Assembly: GCA_039920165.1 (NCBI GenBank)
Contig: JBDSEG010000239.1
Span: 1-7,432, forward strand
Direction: 5' to 3'
Length of the DNA stretch: 7,432 bases
From: JBDSEG01 sp039920165
Lineage (GTDB): Bacteria > Pseudomonadota > Gammaproteobacteria > Burkholderiales > Burkholderiaceae_C
Shown here: positions 1-6,567 of the stretch, piece after piece
Layout: every line of letters starts with the position of its first letter
Numbering within the stretch: position 1 is the stretch's first letter
Translations under genes and position numbers: made by a program
The notes under the pieces: model-generated
What the model was told of the DNA's origin: nothing
Database searches by the model: none
What the model saw: the letters and a program-made list of their open reading frames with translations, nothing else

Positions 1-773
1 TCGGCCCCGGCTACAAGGTCTGCGCCGAGGTCGCGGTGGCCAACCTGCGGGTGCTCAACACGCTGGCCGGCAAGCCCGCCAAGACGGTGATGATCATCCA
101 CGAGGAAAGCCTCTTCGGCACCGGCACCGCCAACCTGCTGGCGCGCGAACTGCCGGGCCACGGCTTCGAGGTGAAGGAGATCGTCAAGCACGCCAACCCG
201 ACGCGCGACTTCAACAATATCGTGCTGCGCATGAAGGCACTGAACCCGGACATCGTGATCCCGGCCAACTACTACAACGAGTACGCGCTGCTGGTGCGCA
301 CCATGCAGCAGCAAAAGGTGATGCCGAAGGCGATCTACTCGGTGCTCGGCGGGGCGGCGTCGAGCTACAAGTTCCTGAAGGAGTTTCCGGACGCGGCCGA
401 CGGCATCATCGACTGCAACCACTGGTTCAACCCCAAGGACAAGCGCTCCGCCGAGCTGCGCAAACGCACCGAGGCGAAGGGCCTGTTCTTCACTTACGAG
501 GTCTTCAACACCTACACCGCGGTGCGCCTGCTGGCCGATGCGATCGAGCGCGCCGGGCGTGGCGGAAAAGGCGCCGACCGCGCGGCCATCATCGATGCGC
601 TCGCGAGCAGCACGTTCAGCGACCACTTCATGCCCTACGGCGCGACCAAGTTCGTGAACGGCCAGAACGCCGGCGCGCAGCCGCTGATGACGCAGGTCGT
701 GAAGGGCGATATCCGCGTCATCGTGCCGCGCGAATACCGCGAGGCCGAGCCGGTATTTCCGCTGCGGGCTTGA
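1..773 (+). CDS. Liv-type ABC transporter periplasmic substrate-binding protein, 5' end cut by window
   Basis: The reading frame is already open at base 3 and stops with TGA at 771-773, so 256 C-terminal residues are visible and the true start and signal peptide lie outside the window. An internal GTG at 36 is not the start, because the residues before it continue the same fold. The protein resembles the type I periplasmic binding proteins (Peripla_BP_6, LivK-like) that deliver amino acids, amides or aromatic acids to HAAT ABC transporters. Visible hallmarks are the segment TVMIIHEESLFGTG near the second lobe, the stretch DIVIPANYYNEYALLVRTM, and the late helix motif YEVFNTYTAVRLLADAIERAG with the following AAIIDAL. 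Family members are usually about 380-420 residues, so roughly a third is missing. The permease and ATPase genes follow directly, so it is the likely cognate receptor. The ligand cannot be inferred. Confidence 0.9.
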   Translation, partial: GPGYKVCAEVAVANLRVLNTLAGKPAKTVMIIHEESLFGTGTANLLARELPGHGFEVKEIVKHANPTRDFNNIVLRMKALNPDIVIPANYYNEYALLVRTMQQQKVMPKAIYSVLGGAASSYKFLKEFPDAADGIIDCNHWFNPKDKRSAELRKRTEAKGLFFTYEVFNTYTAVRLLADAIERAGRGGKGADRAAIIDALASSTFSDHFMPYGATKFVNGQNAGAQPLMTQVVKGDIRVIVPREYREAEPVFPLRA

Positions 774-788
774 GGCTTGCGCGAGCGA

Positions 789-831
789 CCCTCACCGCCG
801 CCCTCTCCCGCTCATGGGAGAGGGTTGGGGG
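789..831. repeat. REP-like inverted repeat (stem-loop) between binding-protein and permease genes
   Basis: CCCTCTCCC at 801-809 pairs perfectly with GGGAGAGGG at 816-824 around the six-base loop GCTCAT. The left flank carries CCCTCACC (789-796) and the right flank TTGGGGG, the usual outer parts of this repeat family. The same core recurs at 6454-6562. There is no T-tract after the stem, so it is not a typical intrinsic terminator. Its place after a binding-protein gene recalls the E. coli malE-malF REP, which stabilises upstream mRNA; a similar role here is inference. Confidence 0.8.
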
Positions 832-848
832 CGCAGCGGGGCTTTCGA

Positions 849-860
849 GCCGCATGCGGC
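849..860. repeat. 12-bp perfect palindrome
   Basis: GCCGCATGCGGC reads the same on both strands. It lies in the gap before livH, 24 bases after the REP-like stem and 14 bases before a larger palindrome. In this high-GC sequence a 12-bp palindrome could be chance. The function, if any, is unknown. Confidence 0.45.
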
Positions 861-874
861 GAGCCCGCGGTGCG

Positions 875-896
875 ATTCCGGCTTGCAAGCCGGAAT
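875..896. repeat. 22-bp perfect palindrome upstream of livH
   Basis: The left half is ATTCCGGCTTG (875-885) and the right half (886-896) is its exact reverse complement, with no spacer. As RNA it could form a hairpin; as DNA it could be a dimeric-protein operator or a mobile palindromic repeat. It lies 37 bases before the preferred livH start. It contains part of an alternative in-frame ATG at 895. Confidence 0.7.
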
Positions 897-909
897 GCGC
901 ACTGCAAGT

Positions 910-915
910 GAGGAG
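910..915 (+). promoter_or_regulatory. Purine-rich possible ribosome binding site for livH
   Basis: GAGGAG is the only Shine-Dalgarno-like sequence before livH, but it lies 18 bases upstream of the preferred ATG at 934, which is longer than usual. No in-frame ATG or GTG sits at a better distance, so initiation may be weak or rely on another signal. Confidence 0.35.
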
Positions 916-933
916 CTCCCCGCTCAGCCGCCG

Positions 934-1806
934 ATGACCGACCCCGCCATCCTCTTCGCGTCGGTCCTGAACGGCGTCACGACCGGCGCCGTCTATGCGC
1001 TGATCGCGCTCGGGCTCACGCTGATCTACGGCGTGCTGCACATCATCAACTTCGCGCACGGCGCGGCGCTGATGGTCGCGCTGTACGCGGTGTGGTGGCT
1101 CAAGTCACGCTTCGGCATCGACCCGTATCTCGCGCTGCCGATCGTCGTCGTCGGGATGTTCGCGTTCGGCTATGCGCTGCAGCGCGGCATCGTCAACCGC
1201 GCCGGCCACGGCAAGGACGAGAACATCCTGCTCGTCACGCTGGGCATCGCGATCGTGCTGGAAAACCTGGCGCTGCTCGTCTTCAAGAGCGATACGCGGA
1301 CCATCGAGACCGCCTACACGCTCACCACAGTCGCGATCGGCCCGGCGACGATCGCGCTCGCCAAGCTGGTCGCATTCGCCGGCGCTCTCGTGGCGTCTGC
1401 CGCGCTGCTGTGGATCGTCACCCGAACCGACCTCGGCCGCGCGATCCGCGCCGTCGCGAAGGAGAAGCAGGGCGCGCGGCTGATGGGCATCGATGTCGAG
1501 CATGTCTATGCGATGTGCTTCGGCATCGGCTTCGCGTGCCTCGGCGCAGCGGCGTGCTTCCTGCTGCCGGCCTACTACGTGAATCCGCAGGTCGGTGCCG
1601 GCTTCGTCCCGGTCGCGTTCACCATCGTCGTGCTCGGTGGCATGGGCAGCTTCGTTGGCGCGCTCGTCGGTGGGCTGCTGATCGGCGTCGTCGAGTCGCT
1701 GTGCGGGCTGTATCTCGGTGAATCGCTCGGCCAGATCGGCATCTTCGCGATCTTTATCGCGGTGCTGCTCTTCCGTCCGCAGGGGCTGTTCGGGGCGCGC
1801 GCGTGA
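934..1806 (+). CDS. livH: HAAT-family ABC transporter permease LivH
   Basis: This is one of the two inner-membrane subunits of a branched-chain-amino-acid-type ABC importer; it pairs with LivM to form the transport channel. From the ATG at 934 it is 290 residues, the normal LivH length. Hydrophobic spans run almost throughout. Hallmarks are the N-terminal LNGVTTGAVYALIALGLTL (12-30), INFAHG (38-43), the cytoplasmic coupling loop LGRAIRAVAKEKQGARLMGID (about 167-187), VVLGGMGSFVGALVGGLL (232-249) and the C-terminal LLFRPQGLFG (278-287). The frame stays open back to 814 and an ATG at 895 would add 13 residues, but those have no family resemblance and the upstream part is repeat DNA, so 934 is preferred. 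The stop overlaps the livM start by four bases (GTGA). The transported substrate is unknown; the Liv name denotes family only. Confidence 0.92.
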   Translation: MTDPAILFASVLNGVTTGAVYALIALGLTLIYGVLHIINFAHGAALMVALYAVWWLKSRFGIDPYLALPIVVVGMFAFGYALQRGIVNRAGHGKDENILLVTLGIAIVLENLALLVFKSDTRTIETAYTLTTVAIGPATIALAKLVAFAGALVASAALLWIVTRTDLGRAIRAVAKEKQGARLMGIDVEHVYAMCFGIGFACLGAAACFLLPAYYVNPQVGAGFVPVAFTIVVLGGMGSFVGALVGGLLIGVVESLCGLYLGESLGQIGIFAIFIAVLLFRPQGLFGARA

Positions 1807-2771
1807 GTGGCGCGCGCGACCTGCTCGCGATCGCCGCCTTTGGGCTGCTCGTGGCACTGCTGACCTTCACGCTTGAGTCCGGCGTCTGGCTGACCTTCCT
1901 GATGACCGCGCTGTACGGGGCACTGCTCGCGCAGGCCTGGAACTTGCTCGGCGGCTACGGCGGGCAGTTCTCGTTCGGCCATGCGCTGTTCTTCGGTGTC
2001 GGCGCCTACGTGCAGGCGATCGTGCAGCTGAGCCTCGGCTGGAATGCCTGGCTCGCGCTCGCGGCGGCGGTTGGCGCGGCCGCGGTGGTCGGCTCTGCGA
2101 TCGGCGCCCTCACCTTTCGCTACGGCCTGAAGGGTTCGTATTTCGCGCTCGTCACGCTCGCCTTCGCCGAGGTCTTCCGCATCCTCGCGGTCTCGGTCGA
2201 GATCACCGGCGGCGGGGTAGGGCTGATGCTGCCGCTGCGCGAATCGTTCGCCAACCTGCAGTTCGCATCGCGCAAGGGCTATGTGTTGCTGGCGCTCGGC
2301 TTCGTCGTCGTGGCGCTGCTCGCGACCGCGTGGCTGCGCCATTCGCGCTTCGGGGCGCGGCTGCAGGCGGTGCGCGACAACGAGGACGCGGCGCGCGCCA
2401 TCGGCGTCGATCCCTTCACCGTGAAGCTCGGCGCGATCACGCTCTCGGCCGCCTTCATGGGCGCGGGCGGCGCGTTCTACGTGCAGGTCTACCAATACAT
2501 CGATCCCGGCATCGCCTTCGGCCCGGCCAGTTCGGTCGAGGCGCTGGTCGCGGCCATCGTCGGCGGCATGGGGACGCTGTGGGGGCCGCTGCTCGGCGCG
2601 GCGGTGCTGCACCTGCTGGCGGACCTGACGCGCAACCTCTTCGGCACGTTGCCGGGTCTGAACATGGTCGTGTACGGGGTGCTGCTGATCGGGATCGTGA
2701 TGTTCATGCCGCGCGGGCTGAGCGGACTCGGGCGCAGCGTGCGCGACGCGCTTCGGAGGCGGCGTGGCTGA
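1803..2771 (+). CDS. livM: HAAT-family ABC transporter permease LivM
   Basis: This is the second inner-membrane permease subunit of the Liv-type importer, 322 residues, within the usual LivM range. It starts with GTG at 1803, overlapping the livH stop, with only weak G-rich sequence upstream, so translational coupling is likely. After a hydrophobic N-terminal region come the LivM signature WNLLGGYGGQFSFGHALFFG (46-65), ALVTLAFAEV (115-124), the cytoplasmic ATPase-coupling loop SRFGARLQAVRDNEDAARAI (181-200) followed by GVDPFTVKL, then AIVGGMGTLWGPLLGAA (251-267) and a final hydrophobic helix ending in FMPRGLSGL (301-309). The tail RSVRDALRRRRG is strongly basic and presumably cytoplasmic. The 3' end overlaps livG by eight bases. 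Confidence 0.93.
   Translation: MSGARDLLAIAAFGLLVALLTFTLESGVWLTFLMTALYGALLAQAWNLLGGYGGQFSFGHALFFGVGAYVQAIVQLSLGWNAWLALAAAVGAAAVVGSAIGALTFRYGLKGSYFALVTLAFAEVFRILAVSVEITGGGVGLMLPLRESFANLQFASRKGYVLLALGFVVVALLATAWLRHSRFGARLQAVRDNEDAARAIGVDPFTVKLGAITLSAAFMGAGGAFYVQVYQYIDPGIAFGPASSVEALVAAIVGGMGTLWGPLLGAAVLHLLADLTRNLFGTLPGLNMVVYGVLLIGIVMFMPRGLSGLGRSVRDALRRRRG
2755..2759 (+). promoter_or_regulatory. Shine-Dalgarno sequence of livG
   Basis: GGAGG lies four bases before the GTG at 2764, inside the 3' end of livM. It is the best-matching ribosome binding site in the transporter genes and supports the GTG start and the eight-base overlap. Confidence 0.6.
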
Positions 2772-3531
2772 GCCGCTGCTGTCGCTGCGCGGCGTCGGCA
2801 AATCGTTCGGCGGTCTCAACGCGGTCGACGACGTGAGCTTCGACCTCGCGCCCGGCCGCCTCGCGGCGCTGATCGGACCGAACGGCGCCGGCAAGACGAC
2901 CCTCTTCGCCTTGATGTCGGGTTTCATCCGCCCCGATGCCGGCAGTGTGCGCTTCGACGGCCGCGATATCACCGGCCAGGCGCCGCACGTCAATGCGCGT
3001 GCGGGCATGACGCGCACCTTCCAGATCGTGCAGCCGTTCGCCGCGCAGACCGTGCGCGAGAACATCGCCGTCGGCGCGCACCTGCATTTGCACGATCGCC
3101 GGTCCGCGCTGGTTGCCGCCGAGCAGGTCGCGCAGCGTGTCGGCCTGGCCGCCTTGCTCGACCGTCCGGCCGGCGAACTCACCGTGGCGGGGCGCAAGCG
3201 GCTGGAACTCGCGCGCGCGCTCGCCACCCGGCCCAAGCTGCTGCTGCTCGACGAAGTGCTGGCCGGCCTGAACCCGCAGGAGATCGCCGAGATGATTCCG
3301 GTCGTGCGCGGGCTGGTCGAGGGCGCCGAGGGCCTGACCGTGCTGATGATCGAGCATGTGATGCAGGCGGTGATGAACCTCGCGAGCCATGTCTGGGTGC
3401 TGGCGCAAGGCCGGCTCATTGCCTCGGGCACCCCCGCGCAGGTGACCGCCGACGAGCGCGTTATCGAGGCCTACCTCGGCCGCGGTGCCGCGGCGCGATG
3501 GCAGGTCGCACCGTCGCGGGGTGCGGTATGA
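2764..3531 (+). CDS. livG: HAAT-family ABC transporter ATP-binding protein LivG
   Basis: This is one of the two cytoplasmic ATPases that power the importer, 255 residues, normal for LivG. It begins with GTG at 2764 behind GGAGG. Walker A is GPNGAGKT (38-45), the Q-loop glutamine is Q87 in TRTFQIVQPF, Walker B is LLLLDE (159-164) with E164 as the likely catalytic base, and the switch histidine is H198 in MIEHVM. The ABC signature is atypical: LTVAGRKRLELARAL (139-153) replaces the usual LSxGQ. From memory, LTLAGRKRLE-type signatures occur in a subset of LivG-like proteins, so this is probably a subfamily trait and not decay. The C-terminal IEAYLG (234-239) is typical, followed by a 16-residue tail. 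The stop shares ATGA with livF. Confidence 0.92.
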   Translation: MAEPLLSLRGVGKSFGGLNAVDDVSFDLAPGRLAALIGPNGAGKTTLFALMSGFIRPDAGSVRFDGRDITGQAPHVNARAGMTRTFQIVQPFAAQTVRENIAVGAHLHLHDRRSALVAAEQVAQRVGLAALLDRPAGELTVAGRKRLELARALATRPKLLLLDEVLAGLNPQEIAEMIPVVRGLVEGAEGLTVLMIEHVMQAVMNLASHVWVLAQGRLIASGTPAQVTADERVIEAYLGRGAAARWQVAPSRGAV

Positions 3532-4238
3532 CGCCGCTGCTCGAACTTCGCGCGTTGCGTGGCGGCTACGGTGCGGTCGAGGTGCTGCGCGGCATCGACC
3601 TGATCGTCCTGCCGGGCGAGATCGTCGCCCTGCTCGGCAGCAACGGCGCCGGCAAATCGACCTTGAACAACACGGTCTGCGGACTCGTCCCGGCGTGGAG
3701 CGGCGAGGTCCGGCTGGCGGGTCGCGATATGACCCGTGCCCACTACCGCGAGATCGTCCGTGCGGGGCTGATCCAGGTGCCCGAAGGGCGGCGCATCTTT
3801 CCGAACCTGACGGTGCGCGAGAACCTTGAACTCGGCTGCTATGCGCGGGCCGGCGCGCACCGCGTGCGCAACCTCGAACGTGCGTTCGAGACCTTTCCGC
3901 GCCTCGCCGAACGCGTCGCGCAGCGCGCCGGAACGCTGAGCGGCGGGGAGCAGCAGATGCTCGCGATCGCGCGCGGCCTGATGGGCGAGCCGCTGCTGCT
4001 GATCCTCGACGAGCCGTCGCTCGGACTGTCGCCGCTGCTGGTCGACGAGCTTTTCGCGCTCATCGGCCGGCTGCATGCGGATGGCCTGGGGCTGCTGCTG
4101 GTCGAGCAGAACGTGGCGCAGTCGCTCGATATCGCCGACCGCGCCTATGTGATGGAAAACGGCAGCATCCGGTTTGCCGGAACGCCGGCGCAACTGCTTG
4201 CGAGCGACGAGCTGCGGCGCGCCTACCTCGGGATCTGA
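3528..4238 (+). CDS. livF: HAAT-family ABC transporter ATP-binding protein LivF
   Basis: This is the second ATPase of the importer. The start chosen is the ATG at 3528, which overlaps the livG stop by four bases and gives 236 residues, the normal LivF length beginning MTPLLELRALRGGYG. An in-frame ATG at 3498 would add ten residues lying inside livG with no family resemblance. Walker A is GSNGAGKS (37-44), the Q-loop is Q83 in GLIQVPEGR, the signature LSGGEQQ (137-143) is canonical, and Walker B is LLLILDEP (156-163) with catalytic E162. At the switch position there is Q194 (VEQN) instead of histidine, which is usual for LivF. RRIFPNLTVRENL (88-100) is also typical. The Bug receptor gene follows after three bases. 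Confidence 0.93.
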   Translation: MTPLLELRALRGGYGAVEVLRGIDLIVLPGEIVALLGSNGAGKSTLNNTVCGLVPAWSGEVRLAGRDMTRAHYREIVRAGLIQVPEGRRIFPNLTVRENLELGCYARAGAHRVRNLERAFETFPRLAERVAQRAGTLSGGEQQMLAIARGLMGEPLLLILDEPSLGLSPLLVDELFALIGRLHADGLGLLLVEQNVAQSLDIADRAYVMENGSIRFAGTPAQLLASDELRRAYLGI

Positions 4239-4241
4239 ACC

Positions 4242-5192
4242 ATGCAGCGACGCCTCCTGCTCCACGTCCCCGCGCTTGCCCTCGCCGGCGGCGTTCGCGC
4301 CCAGCCCGCGCCGACGGTGCTCATCGTGGTCGGCGCGCCGCCCGGTGGCAGCACCGATACGCTGGCGCGCGAGATCGCGCCCGAGATGGGGCGCCAGCTC
4401 GGCCGCACCGTGATCGTCGAGAACCGGTCGGGCGCCGGCGGCAATATCGCGGCCGACTTCGTCGCCAAGGCCGCACCCGACGGCAACACGCTGCTGCTCA
4501 GCTTTACCAGCCACACCATCAACGCGACGCTGTACCCGAAGCTGCCGTTCGATCCGGTCGCCGATTTCGCGCCGCTGACGATGATCGCGACCGCACCGTC
4601 GGTGCTGGTCGCGCACCCCGACCTTCCGGTGCGCAACGTGCGCGAGCTGATCGCGTATGCCAAGGCAAGGCCGGGGCAACTCAGCTTCGCGATCGGCGGC
4701 ATCGGGTCGTCGCTGCATCTCGCCGGCGAGGCGTTCAAGCTGCAAGCGAAAGTCTTCATCGTCAACATCCCGTACCGCGGCACCGCGCCCGCGGTGGCCG
4801 ACGTGCTGGCCGGCACCGTGCCGTTGATGTTCGCGGCGGTCGGCAATACGCGCGCGCTGGTGGCCGCCGGCAAGCTGCGCGCGCTCGGTGTGACGTCGCC
4901 GAAGCGGCTGCCGCAATGGCCCGATGTGCCGGCCATCGCCGAAACCTTGCCCGGCTTCGAGTCGGCGGCCTGGTTCGGCCTGTTCGGGCCGGCGCGGATG
5001 GCGCCCGATCTGGTCGTGCGCATCGGCGATGCGGCGCGCGCTGCGGTGCACGGCGATGCCTTGCGCAAGCGGCTCGATGCCGACGGCGCGGCGCCGGTGG
5101 GCAATGCGAGCGACGAGTTCGCGCGCTTCGTCCGCGACGACGTGAAGCGCTGGGAGAAGCTGGTGCGCTACTCGGGCGCGACACCCGAATGA
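4242..5192 (+). CDS. Bug/TctC-family periplasmic substrate-binding receptor
   Basis: The 316-residue length is typical of the Bug (tripartite tricarboxylate receptor, TctC) family of periplasmic proteins that bind carboxylates, amino acids, nicotinate-like compounds and other small ligands. Residues 1-20 form a short signal peptide: QRR, then a hydrophobic core, with likely cleavage at VRA-Q. Family motifs are VVGAPPGGSTDTLAREIAPE (29-48), VIVENRSGAGGNIA (57-70), AAPDGNTLLL (77-86), the ligand-loop region GGIGSSLHLAGE (152-163), and YRGTAPAVADVLAG (178-191). The first helix-loop has GSTD after PPG, as expected for the ligand-binding turn. It starts three bases after livF, with GGGA at 4230-4233, and overlaps the next gene by four bases (ATGA at 5189). 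No TctA/TctB membrane genes are visible, so it is an orphan receptor here. The ligand is unknown. Confidence 0.92.
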   Translation: MQRRLLLHVPALALAGGVRAQPAPTVLIVVGAPPGGSTDTLAREIAPEMGRQLGRTVIVENRSGAGGNIAADFVAKAAPDGNTLLLSFTSHTINATLYPKLPFDPVADFAPLTMIATAPSVLVAHPDLPVRNVRELIAYAKARPGQLSFAIGGIGSSLHLAGEAFKLQAKVFIVNIPYRGTAPAVADVLAGTVPLMFAAVGNTRALVAAGKLRALGVTSPKRLPQWPDVPAIAETLPGFESAAWFGLFGPARMAPDLVVRIGDAARAAVHGDALRKRLDADGAAPVGNASDEFARFVRDDVKRWEKLVRYSGATPE

Positions 5193-6559
5193 GCGCGCCC
5201 GCCACGCTCGCGCAAAAGCTCGTCGCGCGTGCGGCCGGTCGTACGCATGTCCAGCCGGGCGAGATCGTCACCTGTGCGGTCGACCTCGCGATGTTCCACG
5301 ACTCGAGCGGGCCGCGCCGCCTGAAGCCGATGCTCGACGAGCTCGGCGCATCGATCTGGGACAAGGACAAGGTCGTGCTCGTCATCGACCACTATGTTCC
5401 CGAGGCCGACGACGAGTCGCGCCGCATTGTCCGCATCGCGCGCGACTGGGCAGAGGAGCAGCGCCTGCCGCACGTCTACGACTCGATGGGCATCTGCCAT
5501 GTCGTCGTGCCGCAGCACGGCCACATCCGCCCAGGCATGTTCTGCGTCGGCGGCGATTCGCATTCGCCCACCGGCGGCGCGTTCGGCGCCTACATGTTCG
5601 GCATCGGCGCGACCGAGATGCTCGGCGTCGTCGCGACCGGCGAGATCTGGCTGCGCGTACCCGAGACGATCTTCATGCAGTGGGACGGGCTGCTTGCCGA
5701 CGGCGTGCTTGCCAAGGACATGATGCTGGCCATGCTGGCGCGCCACGGCATGAACGGCGGCGCGTATCAGGCGGTCGAGTTCTGCGGCGCCGCGGTCCGC
5801 TCGCTCGCCATGCCCGAGCGCATGACGCTCGCCAACATGAGCGCCGAGCTGGGAGCGCAGGTCGGCCTGGTCGAGCCCGATGCGACGACGCGCGAGTGGC
5901 TGGCCGCGCACGGCGCGCCCGAGGTCGATTTCGAACCGTGGCACGGGGATGATGGCGCGCCGGGTGTCCGCCACACCTTCGATACCTCGACCCTCGCACC
6001 GCAGGTCGCGCTGCCGCACAGCCCGGCCAATGCGCAGCCGGTCGGCGACGCGGCCGGCACGCGCATCGACGTGGCCTATATCGGCGCCTGCACCGGCGCC
6101 AAGCTCGACGATCTGCGCTGCGCCGCGCGCGTGTTGGCGGGCCGCCGAATCGCATCGCACGTTTCGCTGCTGGTCGCGCCGGCCAGTGTGCGGGACGCGG
6201 CCGATGCCGAGCGCGACGGGACACTCGCCACGCTGCGCGACGCCGGCGCGACGCTGCTGCCGAGCGCGTGCGGCGCGTGCGCCGGCTACGGCAGCCGCAT
6301 CGACGAAGGGGCGAGCGTGATCTCCTCGACGGCGCGCAATTTCAAGGGTCGAATGGGCGCGGCGACCGCGCAGGTCTATCTGGCCTCACCGTATACCGTC
6401 GCGGCCTCTGCGCTGCGCGGGTCGATCAGCGATCCCAGGGAAGTGCTTGCCGACCTTCACCCCGGCCCCCTCCCGCAGGCGGAAGAGGGGGCAAAACAAG
6501 AGGCGGCAGCGCGTCGTGCCTCACACCCGCTCCCGCAAGGCGGGAGAGGATTGGGGTGA
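5189..6559 (+). CDS. Aconitase-superfamily hydro-lyase large subunit (LeuC/homoaconitase/DmdA type)
   Basis: This is the catalytic subunit of a [4Fe-4S] hydro-lyase that adds, removes or moves water on a hydroxy-di- or tricarboxylate; it works with the small subunit encoded next. The start at 5189 (ATGA overlap) gives 456 residues. The three cluster ligands are C301 (GACTGAK), C361 and C364 (SACGACAG). Other family blocks are MFHDSSGPR (35-43), VIDHYVPEADD (65-75), GGDSHSPTGGAFGAYMFGIG (121-140), GEIWLRVPETI (151-161), GMNGGAYQAVEFCG (187-200) and STARNFKGRMG (380-390). Without its tail it is about 422 residues, nearer the archaeal-type LeuC/homoaconitase/dimethylmalate-dehydratase subunits than the roughly 466-residue E. 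coli LeuC. Residues from about 423 to 456 (HPGPLPQ onward) are translated REP-like repeat and look acquired. No leuB or leuA is visible, so a role in leucine synthesis is unlikely. The substrate is not determinable. Confidence 0.88.
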   Translation: MSAPATLAQKLVARAAGRTHVQPGEIVTCAVDLAMFHDSSGPRRLKPMLDELGASIWDKDKVVLVIDHYVPEADDESRRIVRIARDWAEEQRLPHVYDSMGICHVVVPQHGHIRPGMFCVGGDSHSPTGGAFGAYMFGIGATEMLGVVATGEIWLRVPETIFMQWDGLLADGVLAKDMMLAMLARHGMNGGAYQAVEFCGAAVRSLAMPERMTLANMSAELGAQVGLVEPDATTREWLAAHGAPEVDFEPWHGDDGAPGVRHTFDTSTLAPQVALPHSPANAQPVGDAAGTRIDVAYIGACTGAKLDDLRCAARVLAGRRIASHVSLLVAPASVRDAADAERDGTLATLRDAGATLLPSACGACAGYGSRIDEGASVISSTARNFKGRMGAATAQVYLASPYTVAASALRGSISDPREVLADLHPGPLPQAEEGAKQEAAARRASHPLPQGGRGLG

Positions 6560-6562
6560 GGG
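6454..6562. repeat. REP-like paired inverted repeat (BIME-like) spanning the large-subunit gene end
   Basis: The outer arms at 6454-6476 and 6540-6562 are inverted copies: 18 of 23 positions match, and 21 of 23 pair as RNA if G-U is allowed. Inside are two smaller hairpins: GCCCCCTC (6465-6472) with GAGGGGGC (6485-6492), and CTCCCGC (6530-6536) with GCGGGAG (6540-6546) around a three-base loop. The core matches the hairpin at 801-824. The element is translated as the C-terminus of the upstream gene, contains its TGA (6557-6559), and ends in the GAGGG that precedes the downstream ATG. Confidence 0.8.
6558..6562 (+). promoter_or_regulatory. Shine-Dalgarno of the small-subunit gene, formed by the REP-like arm
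   Basis: GAGGG lies five bases before the ATG at 6568, a good spacing. It is also the last part of the GGGGTGAGGG end of the repeat. When the repeat's long stem forms, this site would be paired with 6454-6458, so folding could limit initiation. That regulatory effect is inference. Confidence 0.55.
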
Positions 6563-6567
6563 TCGAC

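Noticed and set aside
801..831. Intrinsic terminator after the binding-protein gene
   Set aside because: The stem is strong but is followed by TTGGGGGCGCAG with no T-tract. The sequence instead matches the repeat seen again at 6454-6562.
814..933. livH start at 814, inside the REP-like loop, or at 895, inside the palindrome
   Set aside because: The added residues are translated repeat DNA without membrane or family character; the protein from 934 has the usual LivH N-terminus.
1575..3431. A 618-residue open frame on the minus strand, with other long minus-strand frames at 3471-5051, 4223-5104 and 5168-6160
   Set aside because: They lie opposite well-supported transporter and enzyme genes, are rich in Arg/Ala/Asp/Gln as expected of high-GC antisense frames, and show no recognisable domains.
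4916..5188. Extension of the hydro-lyase large subunit upstream to 4916
   Set aside because: The extra 91 residues overlap the conserved end of the Bug receptor gene in another frame, are Arg/Ala-rich and unlike the family. The ATG at 5189 gives the normal N-terminus.
6268..6567. Extension of the small subunit upstream to 6268
   Set aside because: This part covers the cluster-cysteine region of the large-subunit gene and the repeat in a different frame. The family N-terminus begins at the ATG at 6568.
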